A DNA stretch of 64,000 bases, taken from positions 1 through 64,000 of the forward strand of contig NZ_SMJZ01000012.1 in NCBI RefSeq assembly GCF_004348345.1. Direction: 5' to 3'. Of the stretch, positions 17,399 to 25,704 are shown one piece after another. The translations under genes were made by a program, and so were the position numbers. Within the stretch, counting starts at the first letter, position 1. Every line of letters starts with the position of its first letter. This stretch comes from Nonomuraea longispora. Lineage in GTDB: Bacteria; Actinomycetota; Actinomycetes; Streptosporangiales; Streptosporangiaceae. The notes under the pieces are model-generated. The model was not told the DNA's origin. It worked only from the letters and a program-made list of their open reading frames with translations, and did no database searches.

Positions 17399-19588
17399 AT
17401 GGTGGTCAAGGCAGACCGACTGTTCCTCGGTTTCAAGCGACACCTCCGGGTGGACCCGGGGCCGGGCGGGGCGGTGTACGTGACCTCCGCGCGCGGCACG
17501 ACCGCCCTGGAAGGAACGCTGGTCCACCGGCTGGCGCCGCTGCTCGACGGCACCCGCACCGTGGCCGAGATCCGCCGGGCGATGGCGCCGTGGGCGTCGG
17601 AAGGCAGACTCGGCCACATGCTGGGGCGCCTCGCGCAGGCGAACCTCGTCGGCTTCCAGACGACCTCCAGGACCGCGGCCGACGCCTACTGGGACCTCGC
17701 CGGCATCGACGGGGCAGGGGCCGGCGCCACGTCCACGTCGGTCGCGGTCATCGGGCTCGCGGGCGCCCAGGCCGCGGCCGATGCCTGCCGGGCCGCCGGG
17801 CTGACCGTCACGCAGGACCAACGACGCGCCGACGCGTTGCTGGTGCTGTGCGCCGACTACCTCGACCCGCGGCTGGCGGAGATCAACGCACAACGGCTGG
17901 CCGACGGAAGGCCCTGGCTGCTGGCCACCGCCTGCGGACCCGACGTCTGGGTAGGCCCGGCCTTCGAGCCGGAGAATGGTCCGTGCTGGGAGTGCCTGGC
18001 GGCGCGGCTGCGCCGACGCCGCACGGGCACGCCGGGCCCGCCCGAGGCGTCGCTGGCCCCGACCCGCGCCCTCGGCATGCACCTGGCGGTCCTGGAGCTG
18101 ACGAAATGGCTGGCCGGCGCGGCAAGCGGGCTCCGCGAGCAGGTGTGGACGCTGGACACGGTGAATCTGGCGCTGTCCTGCCATCCGGTCACGAGCCGCC
18201 CGCAGTGTCCCGCGTGCGGAGACCGCGACACGACGCGCGTGAGCGTGACCCCCTCGCCCACGGCGGCGACGGGCAGCACGCCGGGCAACAGCCATCGCGC
18301 GATGCCGCTGGAAGACGTGTGGGAGCGGTACCGTCACCTGGCCGACCCGGTGACCGGCATCACCGACCCCATCCGGCCCGACCCTCGCAGCCCCCGGTTC
18401 GTCCACTGCTACCTGTCGGGCAGGAACCTCGCGCTCGACGGCGAGGAAGGAGCGGGAGTGCGGCAGTGGAGCGGCGGCAAAGGCCGCACCGACCTGGAGG
18501 CGCGGGTCAGCGCCCTCGGCGAGGCCGTGGAGCGGTACTGCGGCACCCGGCTCGGCGACGAGCAGGTCGTCCGCGGCAGCTTCCACGAACTGCGCGGAGA
18601 CGCCGTCCACCCGGACACCTGCCAGCTGTTCCACCCGCGTCAATATGCCGACCGGGTGCGCTGGAACGCGGGCGCCATGCCGTTCCAGCAGATCCCGGAA
18701 CCCTTCGACGACCGGGCGGTCATCGACTGGACCCCGGTGCGCTCGCTGACGACGGATGCCCAGCGCCTGCTGCCCACCGACCTGCTCTACTTCAACGGCG
18801 GCGCCGGCGTGCCCTCCCTCAGGGCCACCTCCAACGGCAACGCCGCGGGCGCGAGCCTCGCGGACGCGACCGTGCAGGGCTTCCTCGAACTGGTGGAACG
18901 CGACGCGGTGGCGCTGTGGTGGTACAACATGACCCGGCAACCGGTGATCGACCAGGCGTCGTTCGGGGACCCGTTCATCGCCGAGGTCTTCGACGGCTAC
19001 GCGGGTCTCAACCGCGCCCTGTGGCTGCTCGATCTCACCTCCGACCTCGGAGTGCCCGTCGTGGCGGCGATCTCGCGCCGCACCGACAAGCCGGCCCAGG
19101 ACATCATGCTCGGCTTCGGCGCCCACTTCGACGTCCGCATCGCCGTACGGCGGGCGCTCACGGAACTCGGGCAGCTGCTGTCCGCGGTGGTCGACGCCAA
19201 GGCCGACGGCACCGGGTACGCACCGGCCGACGAGCACCTCATGGCGTGGTGGCGCAACGCCACCACGGCGGACCAGCCGTACCTGCTCCCGGACCGGGAC
19301 CGGGCGCCACGACGCCTCACCGACTACCGCGAGGCCGTGCACGGTGACCTGGAAGCCGATCTCGACACCATGCACGCCATCGCCGAGCGGCACGACCTGG
19401 ACGTTCTCCTGCTCGACCAGACCAGGCCCGACGTCGGCATGCCGGTCGTCAAGGTGACCGTGCCCGGCCTGCGGCACTTCTGGGCCCGCTTCGCCCCGGG
19501 CCGGCTGTACGACGTCCCCGTCCGGCTGGGGCGGCTGCGCCGCCCCACCGCCTACCGGGATCTCAACCCCACCCCGCTCTTCCTCTAG
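17399..19588 (+). CDS. Fused TOMM cyclodehydratase (E1-like C domain + YcaO D domain)
   Basis: A 729-residue fusion protein. Residues 1-90 look like the winged-helix peptide-recognition part of E1-like partner proteins (LVHRLAPLLDGTRTVAEIRR). Residues 100-300 form a ThiF/E1-like domain whose zinc-binding cysteines are in CWECLAARL and QCPACGD. From about residue 350 the YcaO domain follows (GKGRTDLEARVSALGEAVERYC, SNGNAAGASLADATVQGFLELVERDAVALWW in parts). The C-terminus ends NPTPLFL, a proline-containing tail as in azole-forming YcaO proteins. The enzyme uses ATP to cyclise Cys/Ser/Thr onto the preceding amide. It lies between the precursor and SagB genes, which completes a minimal TOMM operon. 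Confidence 0.93.
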   Translation: MVVKADRLFLGFKRHLRVDPGPGGAVYVTSARGTTALEGTLVHRLAPLLDGTRTVAEIRRAMAPWASEGRLGHMLGRLAQANLVGFQTTSRTAADAYWDLAGIDGAGAGATSTSVAVIGLAGAQAAADACRAAGLTVTQDQRRADALLVLCADYLDPRLAEINAQRLADGRPWLLATACGPDVWVGPAFEPENGPCWECLAARLRRRRTGTPGPPEASLAPTRALGMHLAVLELTKWLAGAASGLREQVWTLDTVNLALSCHPVTSRPQCPACGDRDTTRVSVTPSPTAATGSTPGNSHRAMPLEDVWERYRHLADPVTGITDPIRPDPRSPRFVHCYLSGRNLALDGEEGAGVRQWSGGKGRTDLEARVSALGEAVERYCGTRLGDEQVVRGSFHELRGDAVHPDTCQLFHPRQYADRVRWNAGAMPFQQIPEPFDDRAVIDWTPVRSLTTDAQRLLPTDLLYFNGGAGVPSLRATSNGNAAGASLADATVQGFLELVERDAVALWWYNMTRQPVIDQASFGDPFIAEVFDGYAGLNRALWLLDLTSDLGVPVVAAISRRTDKPAQDIMLGFGAHFDVRIAVRRALTELGQLLSAVVDAKADGTGYAPADEHLMAWWRNATTADQPYLLPDRDRAPRRLTDYREAVHGDLEADLDTMHAIAERHDLDVLLLDQTRPDVGMPVVKVTVPGLRHFWARFAPGRLYDVPVRLGRLRRPTAYRDLNPTPLFL

Positions 19589-19606
19589 TCGCAGGAGTAA
19601 CCGATC

Positions 19607-21127
19607 ATGGCTGCCGGATTCGGGGACAAGAGACGCGACCTGCACGCGTTGTGGTCCTTTCGCGAGGACGTCCACCTCGAAGCCGCCCCCCACGGCAAGA
19701 CCCTGGTGCTGCACAGCCGCTGGGACGAGATCGAGGTGCCCCATCCGGGGCCGGCGGTGTTCGACGCGCTCCGGCGGATGAGCCTGGGACCGATTCACCT
19801 GGACAACGTCATCAGCGACGAGGCGGACCTGGCCACGCTCCATCGCCTGCTGGACCGCCTCGACCCCCTGGTGGTGCGCTCGTTGGGCGTGGATCGGGAG
19901 CAGCCGATGGTGTCGGTGGTGCCGCTCGTCCAGCGGTCGCGCCTGCGGGTGATCCCCGTGGCCGCCGACGTTCCGGTTCGCCTGTCCAGGTTCGCGGTCA
20001 TCAACACCAACGGCAGGGACTATCGGCTCGAATCACCCCTGGCACTGCATCGGGTGCTCCTGCACACCGCCGAAGCCATGAGCCTGGTCGGTCACCTGAG
20101 GCGGCCGACCAGGCCGGACGCGGTCCGTGACGCTCCACCGTACTTCTCCACCCTCGTCGCGTACCTGGCGGCGGCGGGGATGGTCGTGGGGGCGGAACGC
20201 GACGAGCCGTTTCGTCCGGTGGAGTTCGCCGAGGACACCGACGACGCGCTGATCTCATGGTCGCCGGTCAACCTGCTCTTCCACAGCCGTTCCACGCTGG
20301 GCAGGCACGACCTGGCCTTTGGGGCGACGCATCCGGTGGGGGACAGGCGTGGCATCGAACCCGTGGTCGTGCCGCCCGGAGACACCGGCCTCATCAGGCT
20401 GTACCGGCCCACCTGGGAGGCGCTGGTGGCGGTCGATCCGCCGCTCAGTGCGGCGGTGGAGGCGGCGAACGGGGCGCGCCCGGCCGCGGGACCGCTCACC
20501 GCACGGGAACTCGGCGAGCTGCTGTACCGCGCGGCCAGGGTGCGCTCGGTGAGCGGCCCACCGGGCTCGCCCGAGGAGACCAGCGATCGCCCGTACCTCA
20601 GCGTCGGCTCGCGCTACGAGCTGGAACTGTATGTCGTCGTGGGTGACTGCAACGGAATCTCGCAAGGTGTATACCGCTACGACCCGCTGAGCCACGGGCT
20701 GCGAGCTCTGCCGAGCGAAACACGCGCCGTCGTTGCCGCGCTGGAGAACGCGCGGCTGGTCGCCCAGATGCCTGACCTGCCGCCCGCTCTCGTCGTCATC
20801 ACCGCGCGGTTCCGCCGTCTGTCCTGGAAGTACAACGGGCTCAGTTACGCCATGATCCTGAAAAATGTCGGCATGCTCACCCAGACCCTGTGCCTGGTGG
20901 CTGCCGGACTGAGCCTGGGCGTATACCCGCTGGAATGCGTGGACATCGAACGGTGGGCCGACGCCCTGGGCGCGGACTGGCGGATCGAATCCAGCGTGGG
21001 CGCTCTCGTCCTCGGCAGGAAGCCGCATCCGGGGGACGACGCGGCCGTGACCGGCTGGCACGAAGTGAATGACGCGCACTGGGCCGATCTGGCGCACCGG
21101 TTGATGCCGGATGACGAGACGACCTGA
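19607..21127 (+). CDS. SagB-type FMN-dependent azoline dehydrogenase
   Basis: A 506-residue protein. The N-terminal half (1-290) is a SagB-family helper region without a known catalytic motif. The C-terminal half is a nitroreductase-fold flavoprotein: YLSVGSRYELELYVVVGDC near residue 330, then SWKYNGLSYAMILKNVGMLT and LCLVAAGLSLGVYPLECVD. It would oxidise the azoline made by the cyclodehydratase to the aromatic azole, using FMN. The KYN-Y pattern matches the conserved Lys-Tyr region of BcerB/SagB dehydrogenases. AGGAG precedes the start; the gap from the cyclodehydratase is 18 bases. A terminator-like hairpin follows the stop codon, so the operon probably ends here. Confidence 0.9.
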   Translation: MAAGFGDKRRDLHALWSFREDVHLEAAPHGKTLVLHSRWDEIEVPHPGPAVFDALRRMSLGPIHLDNVISDEADLATLHRLLDRLDPLVVRSLGVDREQPMVSVVPLVQRSRLRVIPVAADVPVRLSRFAVINTNGRDYRLESPLALHRVLLHTAEAMSLVGHLRRPTRPDAVRDAPPYFSTLVAYLAAAGMVVGAERDEPFRPVEFAEDTDDALISWSPVNLLFHSRSTLGRHDLAFGATHPVGDRRGIEPVVVPPGDTGLIRLYRPTWEALVAVDPPLSAAVEAANGARPAAGPLTARELGELLYRAARVRSVSGPPGSPEETSDRPYLSVGSRYELELYVVVGDCNGISQGVYRYDPLSHGLRALPSETRAVVAALENARLVAQMPDLPPALVVITARFRRLSWKYNGLSYAMILKNVGMLTQTLCLVAAGLSLGVYPLECVDIERWADALGADWRIESSVGALVLGRKPHPGDDAAVTGWHEVNDAHWADLAHRLMPDDETT

Positions 21128-21151
21128 ACGGCATTCGACGGCCACCACCGC

Positions 21152-21178
21152 TCACCGCGCGTCCACGGTGCGCGGTGA
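21152..21178 (+). terminator. Terminator-like hairpin after the TOMM operon
   Basis: A 9-bp perfect inverted repeat (TCACCGCGC and its complement) with a nine-base loop, located 25 bases after the SagB stop codon. There is no T run, which is common for actinomycete terminators. Confidence 0.55.
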
Positions 21179-21448
21179 CCCGGGCGACCTTCGACCCGGT
21201 TGAGCGGCCCAATCCGCAGGTCCGGGCCAATGGTGCGACTTTCCTACGGTTGCGTGTTTCGCGAATAATTTTTCGCATGTTCCGGGTGGCGTCGTCGACT
21301 GCCCGGAAACGTTCCTCTGTCGTGCAACCATCAATGAGTGACATAGTTTCAGTGAATTTCGGTAGGTATTTGTGCTCGAAATAGGTAAGGATTAGTGCTG
21401 CGCTGTCACTCTGCTGAAGCCGACGGTGACCTGCCGGAGGGCCCTCAA

Positions 21449-21481
21449 CGCCACGGATGTGCCACGGATGTGCCACGGACG
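21449..21481. repeat. Three 11-base tandem repeats (heptamer [C/T]GCCACG plus 4-base spacer)
   Basis: Three consecutive units read CGCCACGGATG, TGCCACGGATG and TGCCACGGACG. A heptamer repeated with an exact 11-base period is the layout of binding sites for SARP-type antibiotic regulators. No SARP gene is visible in the window, and the repeat is about 530 bases before the sensor-kinase start, so its function is uncertain. Confidence 0.6.
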
Positions 21482-22008
21482 GCGTCCAAGAAATCGCAGT
21501 CGTTCGAACGATTTCGCTGGAATCATCTCACTGTGTATTAAGGCGACCGGTGAGGTGTGGCAAGATGTTCCCGGTGTACCGTCCACGGTTGGCGTGGGGA
21601 TCGGAGGTGGAACCCGATCACGACGAATGCCGAGCTGCTCACCATGGGGTTCCCGTCGCCGAATGTGCCAGAGCCGGTCATGGCCCAGGTCGGAGCAGCC
21701 AGATCGCACGCGGCCATCGTCGTCGGCTCTCAGCACCCGGCCGACCCTTCGTGCCGGCAACTCATTCGCCTGACGAGGGCGGGTCTCGAGGCTCATAGCA
21801 GTCTGTCGCCGCCCGCCCGCGGCGCCGTTGACCCGATCAACGTGCCTTCCGCCGCCGCCGACGGGGTCCGGCGGGAGCTCCGGATCGGCGATGTCCCGTG
21901 CATCGGCACCGGAACGCGGCCTTGTGCCACGGAGAGGCCGCGACGTCACCTTGGCCGATCTGACGATCAGCAAGCTGGCAGGAAGGCGGTCTAGCCGCGA
22001 AGGGGGGC

Positions 22009-24309
22009 ATGGTAGTGGGCCCGCACTTACATGGTCAGGAGCGTGATCGGCTCGCGTCCGCGGAACCGCGGACGCGGCGCGTGGCGTGGGCCGTCACCGC
22101 CACCGTCGCAGTTGGCTATGCCACCAATTCGCTGATCACCGTCGTGGCCGGCGGCCTGCGCGGCGCGGGCCTGCTCGCCTTCCTGTGCTGTCTGGGCGTT
22201 GTCGTATCTCTGCAGCTCGCGCACTACAGCCAGGGCGCGCTCAGCTGGCCGGGCCGGGTCCGCTTCGTCACGCTTCTGGTGCAAGGGCTCGCCACGTTCG
22301 CTCCCGCCGCCTGGGTGGGGCCGCAGTTCGGCGCCGCCGCGGGTTTCCTGGCCGGTTCGATGCTGCTGGTGATCCGAGGCGGCGCGCGGTGGGTGCTCTA
22401 CCTCGCGGTGGGCGCCGCGGTGCTGGTCGCGGCGCTGTTGCAGGGACAGCCGTGGGAGCCGCTCAACCTGGTCTACGCCGTGCACTTCACGCTGCTGACC
22501 GGCCTGATGCTGTACGCCGTCGGGTCGCTGTCGACGATAGCCGCCGAGCTGCGCGACTCCCGCAGCGATCTTGTACGCATGGCGGTCGTGCAGGAACGAT
22601 TGCGGGTCGCCCGTGACCTGCACGACCTGGTGGGACACGACCTTTCCGCGATCACTCTCCGGTACGAGCTGGCGTACCGCCTGCTGCCCGCCGCTCCCGC
22701 GCGGGCCTCCGAGGAGATGCGTCACGTCCTGGATGTGGTACGGCAGGCCACGGTCGGCGCCCAATTCGTTACCGGTGGATACGGCCGGATGTCGCTCGCC
22801 GAGGAGAAGACAGACGCCGCCGCCACCCTGTCCGCCGCCCAGATCGAAGCCGGGATCCGCATCCCCGACGTCACGCTCGCAGGACGCCTGGACGAGGTGA
22901 TGGCGGTCGTACTGCGCGAAGGGATCACCAATGTGCTGCGGCACAGCAAGGCGCAGCAGTGCCAGATCGAGCTGGTCGTCGAGGGCGACACGGTCAGGTT
23001 CCAGGTGGCCAACGACGGAGCGGACGCGGTTCCGGACGACCTCACCGCCCGCGGCGACGGATTGGGCAACCTGACCGCACGCCTGGCGGAGGTCGGCGGA
23101 CGCTTGACAACCAGGAGCGAGGGCGACTGGTTCTACCTGACGGCCGAGGCCCCGGCACGCCACCAGGCCGGGTCGTCCGATCGTCATTCGACGGACGGCT
23201 TTTCGCCGACCGGCTGGACGCGCGAGGCCGGGGTGGCACAACGATGGGGGCCGAAGATGGCGTCCGGCATCGTTGTGGTGGTGCTGGCCGGCTACGCCGT
23301 CACCATGCTGCTCAACATCGTCTGGATGTACTCCGGGGCGGCAGGGGCGCTGGGCGCCGCGGCCTGCGTGGCGATCATGCTCGTCATGCAGCTGCTGCTC
23401 ACCTTCGGGCTGCTGCGCAAGCCTTGGATGCGCTGGGCCGCACTGCTGGTGGAAGCCGCCGCCGCCTTCCTGCCGCTGGCCTGGCTGCACGCCCCCTGGG
23501 GCGGCATGGGCGGGTTCGTGGCGGCGGCCGTGCTGCTCGTGGTGACCGGCATGGTGCGGTGGGTCCTGTATGCCGCCTTGGGGGGTGCCGTGCTGACGCT
23601 GGCGGTGCTGACCGGGACGAGCGTCAGCATGGGCGCCTGGCTCACCATCTCGACGCTGCTCACAGGCCTCGTCGTGTACGGCGTGAGCTGGCTGGTGACC
23701 ATGGTGGCGGAGACGCACGCCGCGCGCAGCGAACTGGCGCACGCCGCCGTCGAGCGGGAACGGCTGCGTATGGCACGCCAGCTGAACGACGTGCTCGTGG
23801 ACGGCCTGTCGCAGGTGGCGCTCAAAGGCGTGCTGGCGTGCCGCCTGCTGGGCACGACTCCCTCCCGAGCGCACACGGAGCTGGAGAGAATCCTGGAGCT
23901 GCTCAGGCGCATGCTGTCCGACGTGCGCCATGTGGCCAGCGACTACCGGAACATCTCCTTCATCGGCGAGGTCGATTCCGCGCGGGCGATCCTGGCCGCG
24001 GCCGGGATCGAGGTCACGGTCGATCTCCGCCTCGGAACCCTGGACAAGAAGACCGACGCCGTGTTGGCGACCGTGCTGCGCGAGGCGGTCACCAACATCC
24101 TGCGGCACAGCACCGCCCGCCGGTGTGTCATCGAGGGAGAGGACGGCCGGTTGACCATCAGGAACGACGGGGTGGAGCTTCCTCCGGGTCCGCGTCCGGT
24201 GCACAGCCAGCATGGTGTGGGCGATCTGGCGCGGCGCCTGGACGGCGTCGGCGGGCGGCTGGAGGCCCTTGTCGAGGACGGGTGGTTCAAGGTGACCGCT
24301 CTCTTGTGA
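22009..24309 (+). CDS. Fused tandem sensor histidine kinase / pseudokinase
   Basis: A 766-residue protein made of two homologous halves of about 385 residues. Each half has five or six membrane segments, a HisKA_3-type dimerisation helix and a GHKL ATPase domain. Half 1 has the phosphoacceptor motif RDLHDLVGHDLS (His205), N-box REGITNVLRHS (Asn308) and G-box GDGLGNL. Half 2 has RQLNDVLVDGLS, so the phosphorylated histidine is replaced by Asn593, while the N-box REAVTNILRHS (Asn696) and a G-like QHGVGDL remain. The two halves could fold on each other as an internal heterodimer in which half 2 phosphorylates His205. A GTG two codons downstream is an alternative start with better spacing to the AGGGGGG ribosome site. 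The response regulator gene follows 69 bases later. Confidence 0.9.
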   Translation: MVVGPHLHGQERDRLASAEPRTRRVAWAVTATVAVGYATNSLITVVAGGLRGAGLLAFLCCLGVVVSLQLAHYSQGALSWPGRVRFVTLLVQGLATFAPAAWVGPQFGAAAGFLAGSMLLVIRGGARWVLYLAVGAAVLVAALLQGQPWEPLNLVYAVHFTLLTGLMLYAVGSLSTIAAELRDSRSDLVRMAVVQERLRVARDLHDLVGHDLSAITLRYELAYRLLPAAPARASEEMRHVLDVVRQATVGAQFVTGGYGRMSLAEEKTDAAATLSAAQIEAGIRIPDVTLAGRLDEVMAVVLREGITNVLRHSKAQQCQIELVVEGDTVRFQVANDGADAVPDDLTARGDGLGNLTARLAEVGGRLTTRSEGDWFYLTAEAPARHQAGSSDRHSTDGFSPTGWTREAGVAQRWGPKMASGIVVVVLAGYAVTMLLNIVWMYSGAAGALGAAACVAIMLVMQLLLTFGLLRKPWMRWAALLVEAAAAFLPLAWLHAPWGGMGGFVAAAVLLVVTGMVRWVLYAALGGAVLTLAVLTGTSVSMGAWLTISTLLTGLVVYGVSWLVTMVAETHAARSELAHAAVERERLRMARQLNDVLVDGLSQVALKGVLACRLLGTTPSRAHTELERILELLRRMLSDVRHVASDYRNISFIGEVDSARAILAAAGIEVTVDLRLGTLDKKTDAVLATVLREAVTNILRHSTARRCVIEGEDGRLTIRNDGVELPPGPRPVHSQHGVGDLARRLDGVGGRLEALVEDGWFKVTALL

Positions 24310-24378
24310 GAGCGGCTGACACGATTGCGATAGTCACTGCAGCTCGGACATGCTGGAAGGTGACGTGCAGGGGGCGGA

Positions 24379-24993
24379 ATGCTGGAGCTGAAGGTCCTGA
24401 TCGCCGAAGACGTGCACATGGTGCGAGGAGCGCTGGCCGCCCTGCTCGCCCTGGAACCCGACATCTCCGTGGTGGCGGAGGTGGACAGCGGTGACATGAT
24501 CGTGCCCACGGCGCTCAGGACAGGTCCCGACGTGGCCGTCATCGACATCGACCTGCCGAGAATGGACGGCCTGACCGCCGCGCAGATCCTGCACGAGAAG
24601 CTGCCGGCCTGCCGTACGCTCATCCTCACCGGGATGGGCCGGCCGGGCACCCTTCGGCGGGCGCTCGCGGTGTCGGTGTCCGGGTTCCTGCTCAAGGACG
24701 CGCCGGCCGACCAGCTCGCCGCCGCCGTCCGGGGAGTCGCGGCCGGGCGCCGCATCGTCGATCCCCAGCTCGCGTTGTCCGCCTGGGACATCGGAGAGAA
24801 CCCACTGTCCGGACGCGAGATCGAGGTTCTGCACCTGGCGTCCAAGGGGGCGGAGGCCGAGGAGATAGCGGCCACGCTCCACCTGTCGGTGGGAACGGTG
24901 CGCAACCACCTGACGAAGATCGTCACGAAGCTGAACGCCCGTAACCGCGTCGACGCCATCAGGATCGCCACCGACGCCGGCTGGATCCACTGA
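24379..24993 (+). CDS. NarL/FixJ-family response regulator
   Basis: A 204-residue two-domain regulator. The receiver domain has the acidic pair AEDVHMV at residues 9-15, the phosphoacceptor Asp56 in VIDIDLPRMDG, the switch threonine in LILTGMG and the lysine in GFLLKDAP. The C-terminal LuxR-type helix-turn-helix reads NPLSGREIEVLHLAS, then EEIAATLHLSVGTVRNHLTKIVTKLNA in pieces. It is the natural partner of the fused sensor kinase upstream. It could control the metabolite genes to the left or the one-carbon operon that begins 160 bases downstream; neither is shown directly. Confidence 0.93.
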   Translation: MLELKVLIAEDVHMVRGALAALLALEPDISVVAEVDSGDMIVPTALRTGPDVAVIDIDLPRMDGLTAAQILHEKLPACRTLILTGMGRPGTLRRALAVSVSGFLLKDAPADQLAAAVRGVAAGRRIVDPQLALSAWDIGENPLSGREIEVLHLASKGAEAEEIAATLHLSVGTVRNHLTKIVTKLNARNRVDAIRIATDAGWIH

Positions 24994-25152
24994 CGACACC
25001 TGAGCCGCCCTGTGGGTCGTCACAATGAACGGCCCCTCAGCGTTGGTGCGCGGGCCTAAGACACGCGTTGAGCGCTCTGGCAGCCTCGATCTCAGCGGTT
25101 GAACGACATTCACCGGCGTCGACGGTGAGCCGTCAGCCAGAGGGAGTTGATC

Positions 25153-25704
25153 GTGGGCTTCGGCGAGCAGCGTGCGGGCGGTGGCGGTTGGCCTCGCCCT
25201 GTAGTTCCCCGGATCGGGGCTCGGCTCAGTTACGGCCTGCACCGTGTCCTCGCCGCCAACCTCCTGTACCGGAGGCTCGCGGCCTGGCTCGAACGCAGGC
25301 GGCCGGCCTACCGGTGGTTCACGCGGGTGGAGCGGGTGGCGAAGGAACAGCTGTACGGATGCCGCATGTGCGGCCAGTGCGCGCTGCCCGACACCGGCTA
25401 CACCTGCCCGATGACCTGCCCGAAGCAGCTGCGCAACGGCCCCTGCGGCGGCGTGGCGGCCGACGGCCGCTGTGAGGTGCATCCCGATCTGGTCTGCGTC
25501 TGGGTGACCGCGATCGAGCGGGGGCAGGCCGCGGGGCACGGTGCCGACCTCGATCTGCTGCAGCGCCCGGTCGATCACCGCGAATGGGACCGCAGCTCGT
25601 GGGTGAACTACTGGCAGGGGCGTGACGACGGGCTGGGGGTGGCGTACAGCGAGGACGATCCCCGCCCGCTGCTGCGACGCGAGCTGGGGTTGAGTCCGCG
25701 ATGA
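25153..25704 (+). CDS. MetV-like zinc/iron-sulfur subunit (methylene-THF reductase C-terminal domain family)
   Basis: A 183-residue protein with the cysteine-rich signature of the methylene-tetrahydrofolate-reductase C-terminal family (PF12225, MetV of acetogens). Key parts are YGCRMCGQCALPDTGYTC, PMTCPKQLRNGPCGG and CEVHPDLVCVW. MetV partners MetF in some bacteria and carries metal or Fe-S centres. I chose the GTG six bases after AGGGAG; a TTG two codons upstream is less likely. The stop overlaps the start of the MetF-like gene by four bases, which supports a two-subunit enzyme. Its electron donor is unknown. Confidence 0.85.
   Translation: MGFGEQRAGGGGWPRPVVPRIGARLSYGLHRVLAANLLYRRLAAWLERRRPAYRWFTRVERVAKEQLYGCRMCGQCALPDTGYTCPMTCPKQLRNGPCGGVAADGRCEVHPDLVCVWVTAIERGQAAGHGADLDLLQRPVDHREWDRSSWVNYWQGRDDGLGVAYSEDDPRPLLRRELGLSPR

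Larger units (their letters stand above)
21128..22008. other. 881-base intergenic region without a convincing gene
   Basis: The region begins with a hairpin after the SagB gene, includes a segment poorer in G and C from about 21,230 to 21,400, and then a triple 11-base direct repeat. Several frames stay open, but their products are arginine- and proline-rich shadows without recognisable domains. One leftward frame across 21,210-21,400 gives a more protein-like stretch (ILTYFEHKYLPKF, FRAVDDATRNMRKI) but lacks a clear start and runs antisense into SagB. It may be a gene remnant. The promoter of the sensor-kinase gene should lie near the right end. Confidence 0.5.

Noticed and set aside
21210..21475. 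Leftward protein-like stretch (ILTYFEHKYLPKF ... RAVDDATRNMRKI) in the gap after SagB
   Set aside because: The composition looks more coding than its surroundings, but there is no clear start or ribosome site, no family I recognise, and the frame continues antisense into SagB. At most a remnant.
21392..21994. Open frames of 113-193 codons on both strands before the kinase gene
   Set aside because: Low-complexity Arg/Pro/Gly-rich products without domains; typical chance frames in GC-rich DNA.
24994..25152. Possible SAM or SAH riboswitch before the one-carbon operon
   Set aside because: I looked for the conserved cores of actinomycete SAM-type riboswitches and saw none. There is only a short 6-bp repeat near 25,110-25,128.
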